Shown: positions 12,006 through 22,974, counted from the stretch's first letter. The stretch is 64,000 nt of DNA from Homarus americanus (GCF_018991925.1 NW_024720711.1:3057607-3121606); one strand, 5' to 3'. The notes: a model not told the origin generated them from the letters alone. Made by a program: numbers and translations.

Positions 12006-12262
12006 GGTCTTGTAAAATTATGAATGCGTAGTAACTGACGCATATAACACATTAGAAGGCAGGAATAAGTCGAGGGACATTTAACCTCCAAAAGTCCGTA
12101 ATATTGGAGGCATAAACCGCGGGGAATGTGGTGCTCACACTAGGTACATTAACCCCCCAAAAATGCGTGATAACTGACGCATTACCTCAGTCTTAACTGT
12201 TGTCTGAATGTAGTGTTATTAGCCCTGCTGACGGTGAGGTTGCCAGTGTATGTTTGTATGAC

Positions 12263-12334
12263 GACCTGTGGTGTAGTGGTCAGTATGCTCGCCTCGCAAG
12301 CGATTGGACCCAGGGTTCGATCCTCGGACAGGGT
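12263..12334 (+). other. tRNA-like head of SINE (Ala-CGC-like)
   Basis: A cloverleaf can be drawn over 72 nt with T33 and A37 in the expected places. Acceptor and T-stem mismatches, together with the attached SINE body, indicate a retroposon promoter module and not a functional tRNA gene. Confidence 0.75.
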
Positions 12335-12616
12335 GAAACTATATATATGAGCAAGTTTCTTTACGCCATTTGCCTCTGTCTACCCAGCAGTAATTGGGAA
12401 CCTGGATGTTAATCGAGTTGAGGATAGTGTTCTGGGGTAATGGATAGCCAGTGCAGTAGGAGAGTTGTCCGGTCTTCTCGGACTATTCCTTGACACTGAG
12501 TCATGCAACTCATTAACTCAGGGTGTGGTTGTTGTGTTGGCGACAGCTTCTTCACCTTAAACAAATTCATGCCTAGGAGGCCCTTGGGCCGGCCATCCTT
12601 GATTTCGAGCAGCATC

Positions 12617-12664
<48 letters not shown>
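12263..12664 (+). mobile_element. tRNA-derived SINE, apparently full length
   Basis: The first 72 nt fold as a degenerate tRNA. The acceptor arms are GACCTGT and ACAGGGT. TGTAGTGGTCAG resembles an A box and GGTTCGATCC is a B-box match. The anticodon loop is CTCGCAA, with anticodon CGC (alanine-like) flanked by a 4-bp TCGC/GCGA stem. One acceptor mismatch and one T-stem mismatch argue against a working tRNA. A ~265-bp body follows, then an oligo(TTA) tail of about 45 bp. Body words such as TTAACTCAGGGTGTGGTT and CACCTTAAACAAA recur on the reverse strand at 18.9-19.2 kb, confirming a dispersed family. Any transcription would use internal RNA polymerase III boxes. Confidence 0.85.
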
Positions 12665-12687
12665 GTAATTAAGCCATACACATTTTT

Positions 12688-12783
12688 ATTCTGGAACTAA
12701 TAATTTATTTCACTTCGTTATTAAGGTATATATATATATATATATATATATAATGAAGTGAAATAAATTACTAGTTCCAGAAT
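12688..12783. mobile_element. (TA)n-centred foldback (33-bp arms)
   Basis: The left arm (12,688-12,720, starting ATTCTGGAACTA) and the right arm (12,751-12,783, ending TAGTTCCAGAAT) are reverse complements with about two mismatches. They flank a (TA)n core of about 25 bp. The whole can extrude as one hairpin. There is no coding capacity. Confidence 0.8.
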
Positions 12784-12807
12784 GGCATAATGAAGTAGAC
12801 TTTAAAA

Positions 12808-13219
12808 TAAGAACATAAGAAAATAAGGAGTCTGCAATAGGCCGCTTGGCCTGCTCATGGCAGCTCCTGTCGAGAGTTACTACCACTCTCTATCATCCAT
12901 GAATCTATCTAGCGTTCCAGCACTTACTACAAAGTTGCTAAGCTTGTTCCACTCGTCCACCACCCTATTTGTGAAAGAGTTCCTTCCTATCTCCCTCCTA
13001 AACCTAAACTTATCCAACTTAAATCCTTTGCTACGAGCCCTATCCTGCTCGAATATTATAAGAATTTTATCGATGTCTTTTTTTTGATTCCTTTCACCCA
13101 CTTAAATATTTCTATTATATCTCCCCGCACTCATCGTCTTTCTAGGGAATGCAAGTTTAGTTTCTTTAACCTATCTTGACGTGGAAGGTTTCTAAGTCCC
13201 GGAATCATTTTTGTCATAC
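12808..13219 (-). mobile_element. Family A non-LTR retrotransposon, 3' fragment (reverse strand)
   Basis: On the reverse strand the sequence matches the 3' half of the copy at 20.7-21.1 kb. It has an isoleucine-rich segment, [31 protein letters not shown] and a C-terminal FMDDREW, then the tail with CTTATTTTCTTATGTTC on the reverse strand. The reading frame is interrupted between the MIEIFKW-like part and the rest, and a short deletion removes the SFKRRLD segment before FMDDREW. A defective insertion. Confidence 0.85.
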
Positions 13220-13248
13220 AGTTTAGGACAACAGGTGAGCAGTGCATC

Positions 13249-13466
13249 GTGTTCTATCAGCGAGGTGTTTGGCCACAGTCTGGTCACTCAGTGAGGTTGT
13301 TGGCCACAGTCTGGTCTCTCAGTGAGGTTGTTGGCCACAGTCTGGTCTGCAGCGAAGGTTTTGGTCACAGTCTGGTCTGCAGTGAGGTGTTGGCCACAGT
13401 CTGGTCTGCAGCGAGGTGTTGGCCACAGTCCGGTATCTCAGTGTGGTGTTGGCCACAGTCTGGTCT
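13249..13466. repeat. ~31-bp minisatellite (GGCCACAGTCTGGTCTC...)
   Basis: About seven units of TTGGCCACAGTCTGGTCT with a variable CTCAGTGAGG or GCAGCGAGG end. The + strand open frame through it encodes the repeated GHSLV word only. Confidence 0.85.
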
Positions 13467-13479
13467 GATAATGTAAACA

Positions 13480-13617
13480 GTTCAATCCCTCGCCTCTGTT
13501 ACACCCTATCTATACTTACGCTTAATTAACGGGTGGTTGTAAACTTAAACCGTGATGGCGAACAAAGCTCTCAGGAGCAGGTAGGATCAATGACTACTGT
13601 ATGAGAGGCTCTGATTT

Positions 13618-13648
<31 letters not shown>

Positions 13649-14110
13649 ATTATCTACTAAATCAGATTCCATCAGTAATTTAGAGATGAATTTCTTATCG
13701 AGTAAATCGCCCTAGAGCTAATCTCCCTCGGGGGGATAACATGGGAGGGGGAGAAGAAGGGGTTTAAAGGAGGCTATAACCATCCTTAGAGAGTTGCTGG
13801 GTAGGAGGGAGGGAGGGAGGGAGGAAAATTAATTGGAGGAGAGGGGGTCAAGGAAGGATGGAGTGTACAGTCAACTCTTCCTCCTCCCCTTCTACACGCT
13901 CTTCCTTTCTCCTCTTTATCCTCCCCCTCCTCGTTCCAGGTCCCCACGCTCCCAGGTCATCTAAGGTCCCGAAATCACACCAGGTCCTTCCAGGTCACTC
14001 CTAGGTCCCTCAGTCCCCCAGGTCACCCCACGCCCCCAGTTTTCCCAGGTCACATAACCTGTACAAGTCGTCGCCCAGAGCTTAAGAAAGTCTCGGGAGA
14101 TGACGGTGCT
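13480..14110. other. Intergenic sequence with (CA)n and AGGTC-rich stretch
   Basis: (CA)n at 13,617-13,643, a short G-rich run near 13,800, and an interval (13,935-14,050) in which CCAGGTC or CCCAGGTCAC words occur about nine times. No gene recognised. Confidence 0.55.
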
Positions 14111-14113
14111 AAG

Positions 14114-14117
<4 letters not shown>

Positions 14118-14160
<43 letters not shown>
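14118..14160. repeat. (TG)n microsatellite
   Basis: Pure TG run of about 42 bp. A TGTC-rich (CTGTCTGTCTGT) stretch follows at 14,400-14,540, and (GA)n at 14,651-14,707. Confidence 0.9.
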
Positions 14161-14642
14161 GCTTCACAGATCATACAAACTACTACCACTAATAATAATA
14201 ATAATAACAGAAGAACACTTACAAGATCTAAGGTCAACTGAGTCACAAAAGATGACCCAGTGTCACCTCGTTCGGGTCAGCAGATCAAAACAATCATAAC
14301 TACCGTAATGTGGGTGATTACCTGCCGTGTTTGTCTGTAATATTAAACTACATCACTCTAGCGATTACACAGTATTGACTAGTGATAATATTAAACTGTC
14401 TCTCTGGTTTTCTGTCTATTTGTTTATATTCATCTGGCTGTCTGTCTGTCTTTCTATTGTCCTTTGGCTTTCTGTTTGTCTGTCTGTCTGTCTATTGTTC
14501 TCTATCTGTCTTCTTGTCTGTATGTCTGTCTCTCGCTTCCTGTCCGTGTGCTGGTCTGACTTCCATAAAGGTGTCACAGTGGTCAGGACGCGGTCATTGT
14601 CCAAGCCATCTGGGGTCAACTTTACTATCTATTCTGCCCGGC

Positions 14643-14709
<67 letters not shown>

Positions 14710-14743
14710 TTGATATTATTGTTATTGTCACTCACACACACAC

Positions 14744-14880
14744 AACTCCTGATTTATGTACTGTACAGCCCTGTAAATGTATTGAACGTTTATTATTATG
14801 TCTAAATGACATGTAAGTTTGTATATTTTCAGCCACCGGCTGCAATTCTATTAATAAACCGTTTATTATTATTATATTTT
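14744..14880 (+). mobile_element. Family B non-LTR retrotransposon, short 3'-end copy
   Basis: It starts right after a (CA)n run with CTCCTGATTTATGTACTGTA and ends AATAAACCG plus (TTA)n and T-rich sequence, then enters another (CA)n. It is nearly identical to the 3' untranslated end of the copy at 56.4-56.56 kb. Only the 3' ~135 bp was inserted or retained. Confidence 0.85.
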
Positions 14881-14882
14881 AT

Positions 14883-14923
<41 letters not shown>

Positions 14924-14934
14924 CACACACACAT

Positions 14935-15366
14935 CACCGCGGCCTCATCTGCAAATTTGGTAAGGAGCTTCTGCACCACCCCCGACACCGGCCCCTGCTA
15001 CCACCTGGGATCCCCTGTCCGAGAGTTGCTGTTCGACACCGCAACCGCATCCAGCCCGTGCGCGCGCGAGCTGATCGCTATAAGAACAGCCCAGTCCCAA
15101 CCATTGTAAAAATTATCAATAACATGTAATAAATCAGTGTATTCACTCCCAGTAAACACTGCTCCCTACACTGTCACTATGTTGAAATGAACTGTAGTTT
15201 GAGCTGATCCCCATCTAAGTTACTATATGTCTTATTTGTGTCACTTATGTCACTTGTATATTATTTGTAATTCGTAACCCATTCCCCAAATATGTAACTG
15301 TATATTTTCAGCCTTCTGGCTGCCAAGCTCTTTCAATAAACCGTTAATTATTATTATTATTATTTT
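14935..15366 (+). mobile_element. Family B non-LTR retrotransposon, 3' fragment with C-terminal coding end
   Basis: About 62 codons (14,941-15,129) encode the C-terminal end of a reverse-transcriptase polyprotein: FGKELLHHPRH, then a proline-rich stretch, RVAVRHRNRIQPVRARADRYK and PTIVKIINNM before the stop. This parallels the copy at 56.2 kb. A ~230-bp 3' untranslated region ends in AATAAACCG and (TTA)n. (CA)n arrays lie directly upstream (14,890-14,933) and downstream (15,367-15,385). Confidence 0.85.
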
Positions 15367-15449
15367 ACACACACACACACACACTAAGCTTGGATCTGTC
15401 CCTAAACTTGCCTATATTTATCACTTTGGCCAGCTCCTATTACAAATTT

Positions 15450-15955
15450 CTCTTCCCCCTTCTCTTTCTCCCCTTCCTATTCCTTCTCCATTTTCACTTC
15501 ACCCTCCCCTTCTCTCCTTCCTCCTCTTTCTCTATACCCCCCTTCTCCTCTCCTCTCCTCCCCCCCCCCTCCTCCTTGTGTCCCTAGCGGCAGTAATCAA
15601 TAAGTGTCTCAGGTGAAGCTAATCACCAAGAAATGACTCACAGGTGACCTTAGATCCTGTCCCTCCCTCCTTCTTTCCTCCTCCCCCTTTCCTTCTTCTC
15701 TTCTACGTCCCCTTTCCTTTCCCTCCGTCCCTTCTTCATTTTCTCCTCTCCCTTCTCTCCTATCTTCCTTCCTTTTAACCTTTTCTTTCCTCCCTTCCTT
15801 CTTCATTCCCCAGGTTAGCCCTTTTCTCTTCCTGATTTCGTATTTCCCTTCTTCCCTTCCTTCTCTCTCTCCTATTCCTCTTTCATTCCCTTTCACCCCC
15901 TTCATTTCCCCACCCCCACTCTCTCTCCTTCCCATCACCTCGTTAACTACGTCGG
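15450..15955. repeat. Pyrimidine-rich tract
   Basis: Two C/T blocks (15,450-15,590 and 15,655-15,945) separated by about 65 bp of normal sequence. Only low-complexity reading frames are present. Confidence 0.75.
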
Positions 15956-15971
15956 AACTGCCCCTAGCTGC

Positions 15972-16400
15972 TCTGGGTGGAAGGGAGGGAGAAGGTGGGG
16001 GAGGGAGAAGAAGGGGGGAGGGAGAAGAATAAGGGGAGGGAGAAGGATAAGGGGAGGGGGAGGAGGTAAGGAAAAATGGAGAGAGAGAGGAGGGGGTTGG
16101 TAAGGAAAAGAATGGAGAGGAGGGGAGGTAAGGAAGAAGGGAAAGGAGGGAGGTAAGGAAGAAGAGAAAAGAAGGAAGGGGAAGAGGTTGGTAAGGAAGA
16201 ATGGAGAGGGGGAGGTAAGGAAGAAGGGAGAGGGAGAGAGGAGGGGAAAGGAGGGGAGGTAAGGAAGAAGAGAAAAGAAGGAAGGGGAAGGGGTTAGTAA
16301 GGAAGAATGGAGAGGGAGAGGAGGGGAAAGGAGGGAAGGTAAGGAAGAATGGAAAGGGAAGAGGGGAGGCGAGAAAGAAATGGAGGGATGTAGAAAGCGG
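15972..16400. repeat. Purine-rich tract with GGTAAGGAAGAA units
   Basis: The + strand switches abruptly from pyrimidine to purine. AGGTAAGGAAGAAGGGA-type words recur about eight times at variable spacing. Together with the preceding C/T block it forms a strand-switch that could pair into an imperfect hairpin several hundred bases long. Confidence 0.8.
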
Positions 16401-16779
16401 AGGAAAGTTGGTAGACAGAGAGTTGGAAAGGGAAGTGCATACACAGGTAAAAATATTTGTATCTTCATAAACTCATTTCTAAAAAAGTCACGTCAATTCA
16501 TACACATTCTAAGAAAAACGTATACACTTATAAATACTCAGATAAATTCATATAAACTCATAAAAGACTATACAGTACTATATAAATTTGGTGGCTGCTT
16601 TCTTTAACCCTAGGACAAACGCCGACAAGTCTCACTGTGATCTTGAGTTTCTTGGAGAAAAAAAATCAAATCGTCAGAATTAATTTGAGCTGCAAATAGC
16701 GACTAATTGTCCGTGACCTCTTCCGGAGAGGTCAGGTCACGTCAGGTCGAAAATCCACTACTGTACCGGACCACTGAGT

Positions 16780-17010
16780 TTGAACCTCCTGAAGCCGAAC
16801 CAATTGAACCTCGATCACCCAAACATGAACCCAATGATCCGAAACACGAAACCCTCAACCCTGAAATATTGAAACCAAACACCTGAACTCCTGTACCCGA
16901 AACTATGAACCCGAACCCATGAATCTGAACCTATGAATTTGAACCCATGAACCTCAACTTCTGAACCCGAACCCACGAATCCAAACTTCTGAACCCGTAT
17001 CCCTAAACAT
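16780..17010. repeat. Degenerate TGAACCCGAACCCATGAA tract
   Basis: CTGAACC, GAACCCAT and similar words repeat every 12-18 bp for about 230 bp. A similar TGAACCCCTGAAGTGAACC word occurs at the start of the window. Confidence 0.65.
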
Positions 17011-17094
17011 TAGACCAGGTAGTAAATAAGCAAAACGGGGGTAATAATACTCAACATTATAGAAATTAGGTTTCATTAATTAGATGCACGGCGA

Positions 17095-17660
17095 GGGAGG
17101 GAAGGTGAGGATTGTGGGTTTATGGTCTGACCTCACCTGGTTGACCTTCCGGGGCGGGAGGGAGGGGTCAGGTGAGGTCAAAGGGGGGAGAAGACCAGTG
17201 GTGATGGCAGTTATTGAGAGAATAATATAATTGATGAATTTTGCGTTTTTTTCTTAGTTCCGATTTTATTGTTTGTATTGTGGTTGTCATTTTGGTTCTA
17301 AGGAGATGTATATATATATATACTACCTTAACCTAACCTAACAGACAAACGAACACTATTACAAGATGACCTCAATCAGCAGGTGACATCATGGGTCTGG
17401 CGTGTGTTACTATGGTAGTTATCTCTCGTCACTTGTTATCACAGTCTAGCTGGAGCCCGGGACATGATAACAATACGTGAGGGGAGTGGTGGTGGTGGTG
17501 GTGGCACTATGGGGGTGGAAATGGGGGGAAGGGAAAAAAAAGGATGGAAGGAAGAAATGGAAGATGAGGAATGAATGGAGGAAGAGCAACTATGATAGGG
17601 AGTAAGGTGAGGGTGAGAGGAAGAGGAAGGGGGGGGGTAGAGAGAGGAGGGTGGGGGTTA
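17095..17660. other. Intergenic, G/A-rich in parts
   Basis: Unique sequence with G-rich purine patches (17,150-17,190, 17,480-17,660), a small (TA)n and a TTAACCTAACCTAAC word near 17,327. No gene recognised. Confidence 0.55.
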
Positions 17661-17699
17661 GATAAGACAAACTCACCGTCGCTGTCTCACACACACACA

Positions 17700-18120
17700 G
17701 TCTGACGTCCCTCCATCACCAGTTGTGTTACGGCCCCGTCATCGGTGTGTTACGTGATTTGTTACTGGTATTGTTACGTCTCCGTCACCAATTCTAAAGC
17801 CACTGTGACGTATCTAAGATCGACTCACAGAATCCATTTTGAGACCATTTTGTGCTCACGCCAGGCTAAGATCGTCGTGAGAACCTATACTGTACTGTGT
17901 GTGTTTCTGAGACCCTGTGAACAGGTACTGGACTGCTCACAAGATTCTGAGTCATTATGAGAAATTACCTGAGTGCTCACAAATCGTCTAGTTATTGTGA
18001 GATCATTTTTGAGCAGAGCTATTGAAATCTTATTGAAAAATCACTAGTGCGATTATGAGTTTGTGAGCGCTTGTGAGAATATTTGTTAGCTTTTACTAGT
18101 ATCTATGAGTTTGAAAATAA
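17700..18120. repeat. Degenerate GCTCACAA...ATTGTGAGA tandem tract
   Basis: Related ~55-65-bp blocks built around CTCACAAGATTCTGAGTCAT and TTATGAGAAATT or TTGTGAGAT recur about five times with heavy divergence. It looks like an old tandem repeat and not coding DNA. Confidence 0.45.
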
Positions 18121-18129
18121 ATAATACAA

Positions 18130-18422
18130 ATAATAACATAATAATAATACTGATATTACTACTACTACTACTACTAATAACAATAATAATTATAATAAAG
18201 TAATAATATTATACACTTGAACAAAATAGACAATGGGTATTTTTTGAGAGAAAATGAATCGTTTCAAAAGTATCAATATAAGTTAATATAAAACAAACTT
18301 TCAGCTAAAAAAATATTTATGGACAATGTTTTAGTAGTTGTTGTTATACTACGATTTAATTAATAAAACAAAGATATAGGAACTGACTGAATGATAAAGT
18401 ATTGGAAATATTATTATTATTA

Positions 18423-18453
<31 letters not shown>

Positions 18454-18500
18454 AATTATTATTATTGTTTTTGTTATTATTATTAGTAGTATTACATTAT
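18130..18500. repeat. (TAA/TTA)n-rich interval
   Basis: ATAATAATA and CTACTACTA patches (18,130-18,200) and (TTA)n at 18,408-18,500, with AT-rich unique DNA between. Confidence 0.8.
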
Positions 18501-18708
18501 TATTATTTCAGTTAATAGTCGTAAATAACTTATCAAAAATAACACCATAATGAACTGTGAGTAAAGACGGGCACGAGGAAGAGAGAAGACATGTAGAAGA
18601 TAAAAAGGCAATGGAAGAAGAGAAAGTGGAGATAAAGTAGATAATAAAGAAGAAATACAAGATAATGGATGATGAGGTAAGAGAAACAATAGGTGTTATT
18701 GTTTTTGT

Positions 18709-18710
<2 letters not shown>

Positions 18711-18744
<34 letters not shown>

Positions 18745-18870
18745 ACCTCCGATAACACAATGTAACAGAGGCATTGACTTAACACCAAGTAGCATCTACA
18801 ATGAGGTCACCCCCTGACATACATACATACACTACTACATACATACATACACTACTACATACATACATAC
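18711..18870. repeat. (TG)n and (ACAT)n/ACACTACT compound repeat
   Basis: (TG)n at 18,711-18,740. From 18,818 a higher-order unit ACATACATACATACACTACT repeats two to three times. Confidence 0.85.
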
Positions 18871-18914
18871 ATATAATTGTTGGCCCTCGTGTTGGAAGCT
18901 GGCTGGCACTAAGA

Positions 18915-19170
18915 CTAACGAGGAGTGAGTTTGTTTAAGGTGTAGAAATTGTTGCCAACACAATAACCACACCTTGAGTTAACGAGCTGAATGGCCCAGT
19001 CACCCAGTGTCAAAGAGTGACCCAGACAGATCGGACACTCACCAACTGAGTTACTAACACTGTCACGACGGCGCCACTCACACATTACTAAACTTCCTAA
19101 ATGGAGGTTCGAACCTAAACCCACAGGATTGCCAGCCCAGTACAGTAACCACTCCGCTACACTGTCAGGG
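18915..19170 (-). mobile_element. tRNA-derived SINE, reverse strand
   Basis: Reading the reverse strand from 19,170, CAGTGTAGCGGAGTGGTTAC (A-box-like) and AGGTTCGAACC (B-box-like) define a tRNA-type head with anticodon loop CTGGCAA. The body ends in GAGTTAACTC-like, GTGTGGTTATTGTGTTGGCA and ACACCTTAAACAAACTCA, matching the SINE body at 12.5 kb. The tail is not clear. It lies just upstream of gene 1 and could lie in its 5' flank or first intron. Confidence 0.75.
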
Positions 19171-19252
19171 AATTTAATGGTGGAGTCTTTATATTATACA
19201 GTATATATACTCTTGGATGCTAAGCGTGTGTGTGTGTGTGACCAGGGTAGTG

Positions 19253-19521
19253 ATGACCTCTGACCCTCAGGAAAGTCTGGACTGCCCCGTGTGTCTGGAA
19301 CACTACAACGAGGACCTCCACACCCCCAAGATGACCCCCTGCCTCCACACCCTCTGCGCTTCCTGCGTCGTCGACCTAGTGTCCTCCGCCTACCCCAACA
19401 ACAGCCAGCGAGGTTCAGATCCAGGTCAGAGGTCAAAGAAACCACAAGTGCCCAAGGGGAAGGTGGTGATGTGTCCTCTCTGTCGGGAAAACATGAACAC
19501 TGATCGACTTCAAACTAACAG
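19253..19521 (+). CDS. Gene 1 exon 1: RING domain
   Basis: Encodes [14 protein letters not shown] through DRLQTNR. The donor is AACAG|GTGATT in phase 2. The segment [13 protein letters not shown] is nearly shared with gene 2. CCAG at 19,242-19,245 after a (TG)n tract could act as a splice acceptor if translation starts further upstream. Confidence 0.88.
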
Positions 19522-19883
19522 GTGATTTACCTCCTGATTCTTAAAATGTTCGTCGTAAATCTGTAGTTCTTACTTTCTCTGAATGTGAAAGAGAGTCCCA
19601 TATGTTAGGAGCAGCGTGGCCACCACAACACTCGACCGCCTTCACTTTCCTAACCATGTAAAGTTAAGTCCCTATTTACAGCTGGGTGGACTGGGAGGCA
19701 AGCGCGGTGTCTTTAATTACACAAAAAGAAACATTTGTGATATACCACAAAAGCAGACAATAAATATGGAAGAATTTTTACGGCGTATACCATAGTATGT
19801 ATAGTACTTTAAACTAACGAAATAAGACAACTATGTGAGTAATATGTGCGTTAACAATAATTATCAGTACAGGAGACTTATAT

Positions 19884-19977
<94 letters not shown>

Positions 19978-20241
19978 ATAGATCAGAGTAATTTAGTTGT
20001 TTTATCTAAGACATCTTCAGAGGCACCGGACACATGGACAGAGGGATTAGTGGATGTCATCATTAAGTGACCTGACCTCATGCTTTTAGGTCACCCTATA
20101 TTTGCTCTCTCTGTCCATGTAATCCAGTTGCTCTGGAAGATGTCTTCGAATAAAGACGAAAGCTAAGGTAATTCGTTGTTTCCATTTTCCCGTGATTTTA
20201 TCAAGATTTATCTTATCCACGTTTTCATTGTGATTTACATG

Positions 20242-20334
<93 letters not shown>

Positions 20335-21109
20335 GCAGCGTACTTAATATTGGAAGAACAACACTTATAATGTATACAGCCTTAACAACATCAACCTAGA
20401 GAAGTATATAGCCCAATAACATCAACCTAGAGAAGTCGATTGTGAAAGAGACCTAGGGGTACTTGTAAGCCCGACCTACGGCCTAGAAAACAGTGCGTTA
20501 ATGTTCGAAATAAGGCAAACAGAGTATTGGGTTTATATCTAGAAGTGTAAGTAACAAGAGTGCAGAGGTCTTATTGCAACTATATCTTGCGCTAGTCAGG
20601 CCGCACCTCGATTATGCGGTTCAGTTCTGGTGCCCCTATTATAGAATGGATATAAATTCACTAGAGTCGATGCAGCGAAGAATGACAAAAATGATTCCGG
20701 GACTTAGAAACCTTCCATATCAGGATAGGTTAAAGAAACTTAACTTGCATTCCCTAGAAAGACGAAGAGTGCGCGTGGATATGATAGAAGTATTTAAGTG
20801 GGTGAAAGAAATCAATAAAGGGGTTATAGATAAAGTTCTTATAATATCCGAGCAGGATAGGACTCGGAGCAACGGATTCAAGTTGGATAAGTTTAGGTTT
20901 AGGAGGGAGATAGGAAGAAACTGGTTCACAAATAGGGTGGTGGACGAGTGGAACAAGCTTAGCAACTTTGTAGTAAGTGCTGGAACTTTGGAAAGTTTCA
21001 AAAGGAGGCTAGATAGATTCATGGATGGTAGAGAGTGGTAGTAACTCTCGACAGGAGCTGCCATGCACAGGCCAACCGGCCTATTGCAGACTCCTTATTT
21101 TCTTATGTT

Positions 21110-21182
<73 letters not shown>

Positions 21183-22886
21183 AACATCATCTTGTACACA
21201 GGTACGTGTTAGCTCACCTGAGGGACCTGGAACGCTTGAAGGCTCTTCATCACGGGGAACAACAGCCTGACCAGCAGCAGCAGGAGGCAGTCACAGTGTT
21301 GCCTCATTGGCTGGACAACCAACAGCACGACCAAATACAGACAGTGACAGTACCGGTTTACCAGCATGGGAGACAGGACAAACACCGTCACAAATACCTT
21401 CACACGTACCAGCACCAATCCACAGAACCACTGTCAATGAAACACCACCGCCGGGTTAAGGTAGCGCCGCCACCTCCACCATTAACAGTAACAAAACCGA
21501 AACGCCGCTTTAGATTCCTAAACCGTCGTCGGGCTCCTGTAAATATCCAACGATCGAAGAATTCACTCTCTGTGATTCCCGACAGATCTATTCCACTTCT
21601 TGCTCCTCCTCCTCTTCCTTCCTCTCCTGGCACCCCCACCCACAGCCCCCATCACCACCACCATCTACCGACGCTGCCGTCTCTCCAATCCCCGAATCCC
21701 TCTGCTGGTCGTTTATACCCCAATCTACATTCTCGGGATGGTCATCTGCCTCAACACCCTCTTCCTCCTGATCCTTCCTCCCATTCCCCTCATCCTTCGC
21801 CTCCTGGGCTACCGGTGCAGCCACGCAACCAAAGGCCGCCGGCCGTGCCTTCATCCACCCAGCAGTCTAATCCTCTCTTCTCCCCAAGTCCCCCAAAACC
21901 ACTTTGCGTCTCCCCAGCTCCCCGACAGACACCTAGCATCTCCCAAGTCCCTCAGCAGGATTCCACAGACATCATACCGTCAGCTCCCCCGGCTGTGGAC
22001 AACTTTGAGGACATGTGGTGCAGGACTTGTGAAGAACCAGCCAAGGAGCACACCTGCGCCGCCCACCACCTCACGCCTCTTCTCAGGGTGAGCAGTTGGT
22101 TCCTTCGATGTTTCTTTGGCGTTTTGTGTAGCTCACGCTCTGAGGAATGCCACAAATTCAATCTTCCTTAAAACGATGAGGTGAACTGTTGTCTCTTATC
22201 TTGTTTCTGTTACCTTGTGTCTCCGAGATTTATGACGCTGGCCAAGGTAGTAGGAACCTTAAGCCAAGTAAACAATGTGTTTTTGCTCGTAACAAGGCTA
22301 ATAAAGTACTTGGGTTCATACAAAGGAGTGTTAGTTATAAGACTAGCGAGGTCATCCTAAAACTGTATCTTGCTCTTGTGAGACCACACCTGGATTACGC
22401 AGTTCAGTTCTGGTCACCGTATTACAGAATGGATATAGAATCCTTGGAAAGAATCCAGAGGAGAATGACAAGACTAATCCCGGGCATTAGGAACCTTGAG
22501 TACAGAGACAGGTTAAAGAATCTTAATTTGCACTCCCTTGAGAGACGTAGAGTGAGGGGCGACATGATAGAGGTGTATAAATGGAAGTCAGGGTTAAACA
22601 AAGGGGACATTACAAAGGTATTCAAACTATCCAACCAGGAGCGAACTCGCAACAACGGTTTTAAATTAGACAAATTTAGATTTAGGCGGAACAGGGTAAA
22701 CACTACTGGGAAACAGAGGCGGGATGAATGGAACAAGTTACCGTAACACATCATTAACTCGGACACGCTGACAGCTTCAAACATAGGTTGATGCTTACTG
22801 CAGGAGCAGGGTTGGGTAAACGACTGCTCCAGCAGGCGCCAATAGGCCGCCGTGTTTTCTCCATTCTATATGTTCTTATAAGTTTA

Positions 22887-22974
<88 letters not shown>

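Noticed and set aside
12263..12334. Functional tRNA-Ala(CGC) gene
   Set aside because: Stem mismatches, an attached SINE body and an oligo(TTA) tail indicate a retroposon head.
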